This document shows positions 1 through 6,798 of a stretch of DNA of 14,797 bases, one piece after another. The stretch comes from an uncultured Litorivicinus sp. Lineage in GTDB: Bacteria > Pseudomonadota > Gammaproteobacteria > Pseudomonadales > Litorivicinaceae. The notes under the pieces are model-generated. The model was not told the DNA's origin, ran no database searches, and saw only the letters and a program-made list of their open reading frames with translations. The DNA lies in the NCBI GenBank assembly GCA_938091715.1, contig CALKMT010000159.1, positions 1 to 14,797 on the forward strand. The letters run 5' to 3'. Position 1 is the first letter of the stretch; the number at the start of each line of letters is the position of its first letter. The translations under genes were made by a program, and so were the position numbers.

Positions 1-1917
1 AGGCAGTCGATGCTCTAACCACCCTTCCAGGGCCCCCGCCAACAAATAGATGCCAACCAGGGCCAGCAACCCGGTTTGCGCCGCCAGCCACCAGTCCCCG
101 CTTAACAATGGGGAATAGGCAAACAGCACCGGAACGATGTACAAGCCTTTGGACAGCTTCCAACTAACGAAGCCCGTATGCATGGGTTTGCTCTTGGCAA
201 TTGCCGCGGCCGTAAAGGCGGCCAGGCACACCGGCGGTGTCACGTTTGAGTCCTGACTTAACCAAAAGATGATCATGTGCGCCGCCAATAAGGCGGCGGT
301 CAGCGTCGGCGCGTCGACCACGGCATCGCGAATCATCGCTTGCAGCTCTGGCGCACTCTGCCCCCACAACAGGGTCACTTGCTCAAGCGACAAGCCCGCC
401 TCCCAGGTCGGCATGGCCAGTTGCACAATCGGCATCAACTCCATCGACAAGGCCCCGGTCAGGGCGTTGATCGCGGCTTGATCGGCAATCATGGCTGCCA
501 GGGCCGGTGCGCTAAGAGTGGCCAGGACAATGTAAGCCGCGGTGACCGGCAATCCCATGCCCAGGACCAGCGATGCGATGGCAATCAACCCAATTGCGAT
601 TAACACCGAACCGTCCGCCCAACTGGAAATCATCAAACTAAAGGTATTTCCGATGCCAGCGGTGGCAATCACGTTGACAATCAGGCCCACCGAGCACAGC
701 AAAATAGCGGTCATCACCATGTTTTTGGCGCCCAATGCCAAGGCATCCAGAACATCGTAAATTCCCATGGGGCGTTGGGTCAGATGACTCGAGGCCACGA
801 TCGCCAGAATGCTGAACACCGCGGCATAGGTTGGGGTATAGCCAGACGCCAAAAGGAAAATCAGCAATCCCACCGGGATCACAAAACTGGCGCCCCCGCG
901 CTTGAACGCTTGCTTGAGCGTTAAGCCCTCACCCTCGATCGCGCCCAGGTTCAACTTGCGCGCCTGAATGCGCACAAAAAAGATCACTGACGCAAAATAC
1001 AACAAGGCCGGAATGGCCGCGGCCGCGGCAATCGATTCGTAGGGGATTTGGGTGTACGCCGCCATGACGAAGGCCCCTGCCCCCATGATCGGCGGCATTA
1101 ATTGGCCCCCGGTCGAGGCACTGGCCTCCACCGCGCCGGCAAAGGGCGCCGGGAAACCTGCTCGCTTCATCATGGGGATGGTAATGACCCCCGTGGAGGC
1201 CGTATTGGCCACCGCGCTGCCACTGATGGTGCCGGTCAAACCCGAGGACATTACCGCCACAAACCCGGGCCCGCCCTGCACTCGCCCGGCCACCGCGCGG
1301 CTGAGATCAATCACGAACTCACCGGCTCCGGAGCGCACCAAAAACGCCCCAAAAATGATGAACACGAACACATAGGTCGAGGAGATTCGAGCAATGGTGC
1401 CAAACAAACCGTCGTCGCCGTAGACCGAGCGAAACGCCAAGGTTTCCAACGACAATCCAGCAAACCGAAAGACCCCAGGCACATGCGCGCCCCAAAAGGC
1501 GATGTAGCTGAGCGCGATTAGGATCAAGGCCGGAACTATCCAGCCGGCGACGCGGCGCGAAAATTCAATGGCGCATAACAACAGCGAACCGATGGCGATC
1601 CAGTCGGCGGTTAACAAACGAACGCCTCGCTCGTAAATGGCCGTCTCTGACGTCACCACATGCCAGCAAGCCCAGACCGCTGCCAAGGCCAAACCGACAT
1701 CGATGAATCGGTACCGTTCGTAACCGGGGCCCAATCCTGCCGGGCGCACCAGCGCCGCCAACAGCACAAAACCACCGAAATGCATGGCGTTGCGAGCGAA
1801 CTCTGACAGCATCGGCGAATAGGCCAAAAACACATGAAACACGGACAGGCCAAGCCCTAGCGCCCAGGCCAACCGGTGCTCGACAGACGAGCTGCTGCGA
1901 TCTGAATGATCGTTCAT
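1..1917 (-). CDS. TRAP transporter fused permease, TAXI type (3' end cut off by window)
   Basis: Inner-membrane permease of a TRAP (tripartite ATP-independent periplasmic) transporter, importing a solute delivered by the TAXI binding protein encoded just upstream, normally driven by a sodium or proton gradient. The 639 codons read here are open to the window edge. The first ~170 residues hold several hydrophobic segments (DctQ-like small subunit). The DctM-like large subunit follows, with hallmark stretches SGTISGSAVAN (about residue 229), GGQLMPPIMGAGAF (about 270), GMGLPVTAAY (about 453) and QDSNVTPPVC (about 553). These place it in the fused TRAP permease family. The start is the ATG at 1917. 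There is no Shine-Dalgarno match in front of it, because a terminator hairpin and its T-tract end only a few bases upstream. Binding protein first, permease second is the usual TAXI order. The substrate cannot be told from sequence; TRAP systems generally take organic acids. Confidence 0.93.
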   Translation of the reverse strand, partial: MNDHSDRSSSSVEHRLAWALGLGLSVFHVFLAYSPMLSEFARNAMHFGGFVLLAALVRPAGLGPGYERYRFIDVGLALAAVWACWHVVTSETAIYERGVRLLTADWIAIGSLLLCAIEFSRRVAGWIVPALILIALSYIAFWGAHVPGVFRFAGLSLETLAFRSVYGDDGLFGTIARISSTYVFVFIIFGAFLVRSGAGEFVIDLSRAVAGRVQGGPGFVAVMSSGLTGTISGSAVANTASTGVITIPMMKRAGFPAPFAGAVEASASTGGQLMPPIMGAGAFVMAAYTQIPYESIAAAAAIPALLYFASVIFFVRIQARKLNLGAIEGEGLTLKQAFKRGGASFVIPVGLLIFLLASGYTPTYAAVFSILAIVASSHLTQRPMGIYDVLDALALGAKNMVMTAILLCSVGLIVNVIATAGIGNTFSLMISSWADGSVLIAIGLIAIASLVLGMGLPVTAAYIVLATLSAPALAAMIADQAAINALTGALSMELMPIVQLAMPTWEAGLSLEQVTLLWGQSAPELQAMIRDAVVDAPTLTAALLAAHMIIFWLSQDSNVTPPVCLAAFTAAAIAKSKPMHTGFVSWKLSKGLYIVPVLFAYSPLLSGDWWLAAQTGLLALVGIYLLAGALEGWLEHRLP

Positions 1918-1920
1918 AGG

Positions 1921-1947
1921 ATAAAAAAGAGGGCCCGAAGGCCCTCT
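1921..1947 (-). terminator. Intercistronic rho-independent terminator between TAXI binding protein and permease
   Basis: On the minus strand an 8-bp perfect stem (AGAGGGCC/GGCCCTCT, arms at 1940-1947 and 1928-1935) closes a TTCG tetraloop and runs into six T residues (1923-1928). It lies 15 bases after the binding-protein stop and ends 4-10 bases before the permease start. It should end most transcripts after the binding-protein gene, giving more binding protein than permease. That expression ratio is inference; the hairpin is seen directly. Confidence 0.85.
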
Positions 1948-1961
1948 CTCTTCAAGATTGC

Positions 1962-2975
1962 TTAGTTAGCAATCAAGCGGGCTGGGATTTCCAAGCCCTG
2001 TTCTTGATAAAACCGTGCAGCCCCGGGATGCAGCGGCGCAGGCAGACCCGCAATCGCTTTTTCCAATGCCATCGCCTTGGTGGCTGGGTGAATGGCATTC
2101 AGAAAGGGTAGGTTCTCGTAAATTGTCTTGGTGATCTGGTAGACATGTTCGGCGTCAACGTCCTTGTGCGTACCTAGGAAGTTAGGCTGAGCAATGGTCT
2201 CCACCGCGGCATCCTGACCTGGGTAGGTGCCGGCCGGAATGGTAAAGGGCGTCCAAAGCGCGTAGCTGCCGTCCGCCTGAGCCTGCTGCTCTGGCGTCAT
2301 GCTGAGCAGGGTGACGTCATCGCCTGCCGAGGCCATCAGCTTGGTGATCGCGCCCACCGGGATACCCGCAGGGATACCCACGCCGGCCACTTGACCGTTC
2401 TGCAGTGCATCCGCCGACGGACCGTAGCCACCGTACACCAGCTCTACGTCCGAGAAGATGTCCAACCCGAGATTCGACATGATGGCCGCATTGGAACCGA
2501 TCGTGCCAGAGTTCTGACGGCCCATGGCCAGTGCCTTGCCGCCCAGCGCTGCAATGTCTGAGACCGTGCCGGTTTTGGCGTGTTCATTCTGGACAATGTA
2601 GTGCTCAACGTTCTGCCACAACATCGAAACGCTTCGCAGATGGGTCTGGGGGCCGTCTTTCTCGACCGGGCCGACGCCCTGATAGCCGTAGTAGCCATAC
2701 AAGCCCTGCAGAATTGCGAAATCCGCCTCGCGCTCACGAATCAAGCGGAGGTTTTCACCCGAGCCTGCTGAGTTAATCGCCGACATACCAATTTTTTGTT
2801 TCGGCTGCAGCTTGACCTTGGTCAGCGTGCTGATGGCCACGCCCACGGGGTAATAGGTACCGCCGGTGGACGCCGTCGCCAAAATGTAATCCGCGCCCTC
2901 GGCATGAACAGTGGGGGCCAGGCCGGTCGCCAAACCTGCGGCCAGGGTGGCGCCAATGATGAGTCTACGTTTCAT
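1962..2975 (-). CDS. TAXI family TRAP transporter solute-binding protein
   Basis: Periplasmic receptor that captures the solute and hands it to the TRAP permease encoded downstream. The 337-residue length is typical of the TAXI family. A Sec signal peptide is evident: basic MKRR, a hydrophobic stretch to about residue 20, and a likely cut after VHA at residue 25. The mature N-terminus carries the TAXI hallmark ATASTGGTYYPVG (residues 33-45). Later segments such as GRQNSGTIGSNA and the VYGGYGPSADALQNGQVAG stretch fit the ligand-binding lobes. The ATG at 2975 is supported by AAGGAA about 6 bases upstream. It starts 61 bases after the SDR-like gene stop, a gap containing an imperfect palindrome. 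The ligand is unknown: few TAXI proteins have been characterised and the family name alone does not predict the substrate. Confidence 0.95.
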   Translation of the reverse strand: MKRRLIIGATLAAGLATGLAPTVHAEGADYILATASTGGTYYPVGVAISTLTKVKLQPKQKIGMSAINSAGSGENLRLIREREADFAILQGLYGYYGYQGVGPVEKDGPQTHLRSVSMLWQNVEHYIVQNEHAKTGTVSDIAALGGKALAMGRQNSGTIGSNAAIMSNLGLDIFSDVELVYGGYGPSADALQNGQVAGVGIPAGIPVGAITKLMASAGDDVTLLSMTPEQQAQADGSYALWTPFTIPAGTYPGQDAAVETIAQPNFLGTHKDVDAEHVYQITKTIYENLPFLNAIHPATKAMALEKAIAGLPAPLHPGAARFYQEQGLEIPARLIAN

Positions 2976-3013
2976 GGGGATTCCTTTGTTTTTTATTGTT
3001 TGGAACGCTTTGA

Positions 3014-3027
3014 TCCTAGCGCTTGGA
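3014..3027. promoter_or_regulatory. Imperfect palindrome upstream of the TAXI gene, possible operator
   Basis: A 14-bp inverted repeat with 6 of 7 positions paired (TCCAAGCGCTAGGA on the minus strand) lies 38 bases upstream of the TAXI binding-protein start, in the only gap between it and the SDR-like gene. It could be an operator for a local regulator, but no regulator gene is in the window and no clear -35/-10 pair was found beside it. A palindrome this short can arise by chance. Confidence 0.25.
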
Positions 3028-3036
3028 CGGGCCGCT

Positions 3037-3816
3037 CTACAAGGCCTTAATCAAGCCGCCATCAATCCGGATTTGGTTGCCGGTCAAAAACCCGGCCTGC
3101 TGGCTGGCATAAAACGCCGCCACCGCACCGAACTCGTGTGGCTCGCCGTAACGGCCCAGGGGAATGGTGGCGATCGAGCGCGCCTTGGCCTCGTCGGCGG
3201 TGATGTTGGCTTTGGCCGCGACGTTGGCGTCCAGCGCTTGAATTCGATCGGTGTCGACGCGCCCGGGTAGCAGTAGGTTCACCGTCACGCCCTCTGACCC
3301 GATTTGACCCGCCAAGGTCTTGCAATACGCCGCCAACGCCGAACGCAATGTGTTAGAGATCGCAAGGTGGGGAATCGGAATCTGGATACCGGAACTGGAG
3401 ACCGCTAAGACCCTGCCCCACCGGTTTTCTCGCATGCTCGGCAACGCCGCTTCAATGATTTCGATTTGGTGCAGAACCATCGCATTAAACTGTGACGCCC
3501 AGGCGTCCGAGGCAACACCCGGCACCGTACCCGGTGGCGGGCCGCCTGAATTTGACACCAGAATATCGACCGGATGGGTGTGCAATGTGGCAATGCAGTG
3601 TTGAACCGAGGTGGAATCCATCAAATCCAACGCCATGCACTCAGCCTGCACGCCGGCCTGCTGGCAGGCAGCCTGGGTCAGTGCCAGATTGTCTGAGTTA
3701 CGGGCGGCCAAGAGCAGATCCACCCCTTCGTTGGCCAGCGCTATCGCGATCGCCTTGCCGAGTCCCTGTGAGGCGCCCAATACCAGCGCACGTTTTCCTT
3801 TGATGCCTAAATCCAT
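3037..3816 (-). CDS. SDR-family oxidoreductase-like protein with degenerate catalytic site
   Basis: A classical short-chain dehydrogenase/reductase fold protein of 259 residues, the usual length for the family, probably cytoplasmic. The glycine-rich nucleotide-binding motif GASQGLG (residues 14-20) is present. NSGGPPPG (89-96) replaces the usual NNAG, a serine cluster VSSS (139-142) sits where the catalytic Ser belongs, and the C-terminus ends in the typical LTGNQIRIDGG (244-254). The catalytic YxxxK is missing: counting back from the conserved VN (179-180), Tyr aligns with Ser154 and Lys with Arg158. From memory, a 3-ketoacyl-ACP-reductase-like SDR subgroup shows the same NSGGPPPG and SNxLR pattern, so this is probably an established family rather than a decayed gene. 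The start ATG at 3816 has AAGGA 8 bases upstream. It follows the tRNA terminator and precedes the TAXI operon. The substrate is unknown and a link to the transported solute is only inference. Confidence 0.88.
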   Translation of the reverse strand: MDLGIKGKRALVLGASQGLGKAIAIALANEGVDLLLAARNSDNLALTQAACQQAGVQAECMALDLMDSTSVQHCIATLHTHPVDILVSNSGGPPPGTVPGVASDAWASQFNAMVLHQIEIIEAALPSMRENRWGRVLAVSSSGIQIPIPHLAISNTLRSALAAYCKTLAGQIGSEGVTVNLLLPGRVDTDRIQALDANVAAKANITADEAKARSIATIPLGRYGEPHEFGAVAAFYASQQAGFLTGNQIRIDGGLIKAL

Positions 3817-3866
3817 GAACCGGATCCTTTTTGTTGTTTTGTTTAAAGTGGGGGTTCGTCAGGCAC

Positions 3867-3893
3867 AAAAAAACCCGAACATGTCGGGTTTTT
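3867..3893 (-). terminator. Rho-independent terminator after tRNA-Asn, T-tracts on both strands
   Basis: An 8-bp stem (AAACCCGA/TCGGGTTT, arms 3871-3878 and 3884-3891) with a 5-base loop is followed on the minus strand by seven T (3867-3873) and on the plus strand by five T (3889-3893). It lies 14 bases past the tRNA 3' end and separates the tRNA transcript from the SDR-like gene. Only minus-strand transcription has a gene to serve here, although the structure would work both ways. Confidence 0.85.
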
Positions 3894-3907
3894 ATTGGGG
3901 TTCCGGA

Positions 3908-3983
3908 TGGCTCCGCTGGCTGGACTCGAACCAGCGACCAAAAGATTAACAGTCTTCTGCTCTACCAACTGAGCTACAGCGGA
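3908..3983 (-). tRNA. tRNA-Asn (anticodon GTT)
   Basis: A 76-nt cloverleaf with every standard stem: acceptor TCCGCTG/CAGCGGA, D stem GCTC/GAGC with the AGTTGGTA loop, anticodon stem AGAAGA..TCTTTT region, T arm GCTGG-TTCGAGT-CCAGC, discriminator G and an encoded CCA tail (3908-3910). The anticodon GTT is at 3948-3950 (plus-strand AAC), reading AAC and AAU codons. It has its own promoter upstream and terminator downstream, so it is a single-gene unit. Confidence 0.98.
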
Positions 3984-4001
3984 TCCGTTGGAACGGCGCG
4001 G

Positions 4002-4030
4002 ATATTAGGCACAATACACCGCAAGGTCAA
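4002..4030 (-). promoter_or_regulatory. Sigma-70 promoter for tRNA-Asn
   Basis: Minus-strand TTGACC (-35, 4025-4030) and TAATAT (-10, 4002-4007) are separated by exactly 17 bases, close to the sigma-70 consensus. The bases after the -10 box (CCGCGCCG) form a GC-rich discriminator, as seen in stringently controlled stable-RNA promoters. Transcription would start around 3993-3996, about 10-13 bases before the mature tRNA 5' end at 3983. The box begins only 9 bases past the stop of the epimerase-like gene. Confidence 0.8.
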
Positions 4031-4038
4031 CGACTTTT

Positions 4039-5076
4039 TTACATTGCCGGTGCAAAGGTCTGAGTCTGTTCTTGGATCCGTTGGCGCTTGGGCCGCCATT
4101 GCTCAGAATTGGACAAGTACCAACGCAAGGTGTCGGCCAGGGCCGTTGGCCAAGGGGTCTCGGGATGCTCAATCGCCCCGTCGCCGCCGAGGACCACCCC
4201 AGGCCAGCCGGGATGGTAAGTTTCCTGCAGGCTGCCCCGCCAGACCCAGTCCGCATTTGGAAAACGCGCTTTGAGTGCCGGATTGGCTAACGAGAATCGC
4301 TGTAACAACTCGGCAATGGTTTGCGTCAGCGCCCCCCACTGAATGCCTTGCAGCCCGGGCAAGCGAATAACATCCCCAACCGGTGGGTGAATTAACGCGT
4401 GGGTCAATCGCTCGGCCAGATCCGGGCCGTAGATCAGACGCCACTCGAGTTTCTGCGAGCTGACGGGATGCCCATCGCCTTCCACAATCGACATGATGAA
4501 CTCGGCCAGAGGACCCTGGATCTGGTGCGCCCCAAAGGCCAGGGGCGCCACCATCACCTGGCATGGAACATCCAGCTCACGGCCAAGACCCAAGCCCACC
4601 TCCATGGCTATCGACTCGGCCACGCCCATCAGGCTGGCAGGGCGAACCGACACCCCATGCTTGACGGCCCGATCCGGCTGATCACCCCAGGGCGCGGTGG
4701 AGACCAGCTGGGTCAGACGAATCCCAGTGGCGTACTCGGCCATGCATTCGACCAAATACTGGGTGCCCCGAGCCATGCTGTCCAAGGCTTCACGGCGGGC
4801 CACCTCCGCCGGCCCCCGTTGGATGCCGGTGCACAGTTGCACGACCTGGCTAAAGGTATCGGTGGTAAATAACTCCTCGAGACGTCCGCGGTCCCGAGCA
4901 TCATCTTGAATCAGTGTAATCCGGCCTGAAGCGGCTAAATCCGTCATGCGCGTCATTCCCGCATGGCTGACCCCGCTGTCCAGGACCGTGACTTGGTGCG
5001 ATGCAGACCTGAGCCAAGCGTCGATGATATGCCGGCCGGTAAAGCCAGCACCCCCGATCAAGAGTAAATTTTCCAT
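4039..5076 (-). CDS. Extended-SDR / NAD-dependent epimerase-like protein lacking the Tyr-Lys pair
   Basis: A 345-residue protein of the NAD-dependent epimerase/dehydratase (extended SDR) fold. The dinucleotide-binding motif GGAGFTG (residues 8-14) and the STA element (127-129) that normally carries the catalytic Ser/Thr are present. In the segment aligned with the family's PxSxYGxSK, the protein reads PASLMGVAE (146-154), so Tyr is Met150 and Lys is Glu154. Ordinary epimerase or dehydratase chemistry is therefore unlikely. It may bind NAD(P) in a structural, regulatory or redox-sensing role, or use a different mechanism; I do not recognise the specific subfamily. The start ATG at 5076 has AGGGGG about 6 bases upstream. 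It follows the ComEA-like gene by 45 bases and is the last protein gene before the tRNA promoter. No neighbouring sugar-nucleotide or polysaccharide genes support a cell-surface role. Confidence 0.85.
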   Translation of the reverse strand: MENLLLIGGAGFTGRHIIDAWLRSASHQVTVLDSGVSHAGMTRMTDLAASGRITLIQDDARDRGRLEELFTTDTFSQVVQLCTGIQRGPAEVARREALDSMARGTQYLVECMAEYATGIRLTQLVSTAPWGDQPDRAVKHGVSVRPASLMGVAESIAMEVGLGLGRELDVPCQVMVAPLAFGAHQIQGPLAEFIMSIVEGDGHPVSSQKLEWRLIYGPDLAERLTHALIHPPVGDVIRLPGLQGIQWGALTQTIAELLQRFSLANPALKARFPNADWVWRGSLQETYHPGWPGVVLGGDGAIEHPETPWPTALADTLRWYLSNSEQWRPKRQRIQEQTQTFAPAM

Positions 5077-5121
5077 TGCACGCCCCCTGCGACTGCTTAG
5101 GCACAGTCTGGACGAGATCGG

Positions 5122-5421
5122 TCACTCACTACCTTGGCCCAATGGGGGTTGCCCATGACCATTGGTCTTAACCGGCAAGGCCTGGATCAGGGGCAGGTTG
5201 CGCTCGTAGGTACGCTGCCCTACCCCAGGCACCAGTTGTATGGAGTCTGCGGTGGGAAATGGCCCCTGCATTTCGCGAAACTCGATGATGCGCTGCGCGA
5301 TCGCAGGCCCAACGCCTTGAAGGTTCCGAGCCAACTCGCTAGCGCTGGCTGAATTGATGTCCACCACCGCCGCCTGAGCAGTAAAAACACACAAGGCTAG
5401 ACAGGACAATAAATATCGCAT
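5122..5421 (-). CDS. ComEA-like secreted helix-hairpin-helix protein
   Basis: A small exported protein of 99 residues. A signal peptide (MRYLLSCLALCVFTAQA, likely cut after residue 17 or 18) precedes DINSASASELARNLQGVGP, the characteristic start of the ComEA helix-hairpin-helix domain. The two hairpins are GVGPAIAQRI (36-45) and PGVGQRTYERN (65-75). In competent bacteria ComEA binds double-stranded DNA in the periplasm during uptake. In many gammaproteobacteria similar one-domain proteins occur away from other competence genes and their role is unproven. The start ATG at 5421 has GGAG 6 bases upstream. The ~25-residue tail after the domain is polar and low in complexity. No other competence gene is in this window, so natural transformation cannot be claimed from it. 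Confidence 0.88.
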   Translation of the reverse strand: MRYLLSCLALCVFTAQAAVVDINSASASELARNLQGVGPAIAQRIIEFREMQGPFPTADSIQLVPGVGQRTYERNLPLIQALPVKTNGHGQPPLGQGSE

Positions 5422-5477
5422 GACGTACTCCGATCAATGAATGAAGTACCGATGGTGACGGGTCAAAGGGCCTTGCG

Positions 5478-5495
5478 GGTCAGCCAAAGCCGACC
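5478..5495 (-). other. Stem-loop after pyrF without a T-tract
   Basis: On the minus strand GGTCGGC-TTTG-GCTGACC folds into a 7-bp stem with one G-U pair, 11 bases past the pyrF stop. No run of T follows, so it is not a standard intrinsic terminator. It may be a 3'-end stabilising or processing structure, or chance. The rest of the 85-base pyrF to comEA-like gap shows only the ribosome-binding site of the latter. Confidence 0.3.
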
Positions 5496-5506
5496 ATTGC
5501 GTAGGA

Positions 5507-6205
5507 TTAGTCGACGCCCAGGGTCTGATTTATCTGCTGAAGCGCTGCCACCGGATCCAATGCTTGCGTGATCGGCCGCCCGATCACCAAATGACTGGAT
5601 CCCGCCTGCATGGCGTCCGAGGGTGTCATAATTCGAGTCTGATCCCCGGCATCGCTGCCCAGCGGCCGGACCCCAGGAGTCACCAGGGCAAAGGATGGGC
5701 CACGCTCGGCTCGCAGCGTACTGGCCTCGTGGGCCGAGCATACGACGCCATCCAGACCGCAGTCCTGGGCCAAGCTGGCCAAGCGTGATACGCGCTGCTC
5801 TAACTGCTCGCCGGGATGGATTTCTTGCAACTCCGATTGGCTAAAGCTGGTCAGTACCGTCACCGCGGTCAACAACGGAGCGTTGGAAAACTGCGCCAAG
5901 GTATTGGCCGCTTGCTCCATCGCGCGACGACCGGTGCTGGCGTGGACGTTGACCATCCACACCCCCATATCGGCGGCAGCGGCACAGGCCCGAGCCACCG
6001 TGTTGGGAATGTCATGGAATTTCAGATCCAAAAACACTTCGAATTCGCGCTTGGTCAGCGCCTCAATTAAGCCGGGACCGGCCCGCGTGAATAACTCTTT
6101 ACCGACCTTTAATCGGCACTGAGAGGGAGTTAACTGCGCGGCCATGTCCAACGCACTTTCAGCAGTGGCGTAATCCAACGCCACGATTACAGGACTATTA
6201 CTCAT
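5507..6205 (-). CDS. pyrF: Orotidine 5'-phosphate decarboxylase
   Basis: Last step of de novo UMP synthesis: decarboxylates orotidine monophosphate to UMP in the cytoplasm. The 232-residue length is normal for the bacterial enzyme. Catalytic and binding residues are visible: Asp11 in VALDYA, Lys33 in LKVG, the DLKFHDIPNTV signature with Asp60, Lys62 and Asp65, the phosphate-binding PGVRP (177-181) and Arg210 in VIGRPI. Its ATG shares four bases with the lapA stop (ATGA, 6202-6205) and lacks a clear Shine-Dalgarno of its own, so it is probably translated by coupling to lapA. In related genomes pyrF also follows lapA (in E. coli via lapB). Confidence 0.97.
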   Translation of the reverse strand: MSNSPVIVALDYATAESALDMAAQLTPSQCRLKVGKELFTRAGPGLIEALTKREFEVFLDLKFHDIPNTVARACAAAADMGVWMVNVHASTGRRAMEQAANTLAQFSNAPLLTAVTVLTSFSQSELQEIHPGEQLEQRVSRLASLAQDCGLDGVVCSAHEASTLRAERGPSFALVTPGVRPLGSDAGDQTRIMTPSDAMQAGSSHLVIGRPITQALDPVAALQQINQTLGVD

Positions 6206-6504
6206 GATTGACTAGGCAAGACGGGGGTCGAGTCCGACACCTTGGATTCGAGTTTTTTGACTTTGCGGCGTAAACCCCAGGTTCGGCCACGGATCCAAAG
6301 ATACGCCACCACAGAGACCGATACGCCAATCAATAGGCCCGCCACAAAAAACACCATCAACCAGACCGCCACCGCAGCCTCGGGGGTTTGTAACCAGATC
6401 AGGTTGACCGAAATTTGTTGATCGTTATGCAGCAGCAGTGCGATCCCGATCAGGACCGAGGCCACCAAGACCAAGAATAAAAAGAGAGATTTGAGCCAGC
6501 GCAC
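6202..6504 (-). CDS. lapA: LapA family inner-membrane protein (DUF1049)
   Basis: Small inner-membrane protein of 100 residues with two hydrophobic segments (about 5-25 and 45-70) and a basic, coiled-coil-like C-terminal tail (GLRRKVKKLESKVSD) expected in the cytoplasm. The conserved NLIWLQTPEAAVAVWL region between the helices fits the LapA domain. In E. coli LapA works with LapB in controlling lipopolysaccharide assembly. No lapB follows here; pyrF comes directly after. Translation starts at a GTG (6504), supported by AAGGGG 6 bases upstream, inside the 3' end of ihfB, only three bases after its stop. The position right after ihfB matches the gammaproteobacterial order. Confidence 0.9.
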   Translation of the reverse strand: MRWLKSLFLFLVLVASVLIGIALLLHNDQQISVNLIWLQTPEAAVAVWLMVFFVAGLLIGVSVSVVAYLWIRGRTWGLRRKVKKLESKVSDSTPVLPSQS

Positions 6505-6507
6505 TCG

Positions 6508-6798
6508 CTACCCCTTGCGTGTTTCGTCAACGGCGTCGCGCAGAGCCTTGCCGGCTTTGAATCGCGGGACGTACTTGGTTCCCAGGGCCACCGACTCACC
6601 GGTTCTGGGATTGCGGCCAACACGGGGCGCCCGTTTGGCCAGGGAAAAACTGCCAAACCCTCGGACTTCGACACGCTGTCCCCTGGCCAGCGCACGAGCC
6701 ATTCGCTCGATAATGCCCTTGACGGCCAACTCGACGTCGCCAACGGGTAGCTCGGGATTGCGTTGTGAGATGCGCTCAATCAGCTCTGATCGGGTCAT
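6508..6798 (-). CDS. ihfB: Integration host factor subunit beta
   Basis: DNA-bending nucleoid protein that pairs with IHF alpha (not in this window) and acts in recombination, transcription and replication initiation. The 96-residue length is standard and the sequence closely follows known IHF beta: MTRSELIERI at the start, RGFGSFSL (46-53), then APRVGRNPRTGESV (57-70) with the DNA-intercalating proline Pro64, and KYVPRFKAGKALRDAV (75-90). The start ATG at 6798 has GGAG 6 bases upstream, and both lie inside the end of the upstream secreted-protein gene, with which it overlaps by 23 bases. Two TATAAT boxes lie 23 and 45 bases upstream of the start. In E. coli ihfB directly follows rpsA; here an extra gene separates them. 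Confidence 0.97.
   Translation of the reverse strand: MTRSELIERISQRNPELPVGDVELAVKGIIERMARALARGQRVEVRGFGSFSLAKRAPRVGRNPRTGESVALGTKYVPRFKAGKALRDAVDETRKG

Noticed and set aside
3908..3983. tRNA-Asn as an attachment site of a genomic island covering the SDR/TRAP genes
   Set aside because: No integrase and no second copy of the tRNA 3' end were seen within the window. The idea remains possible only if evidence lies beyond position 1.
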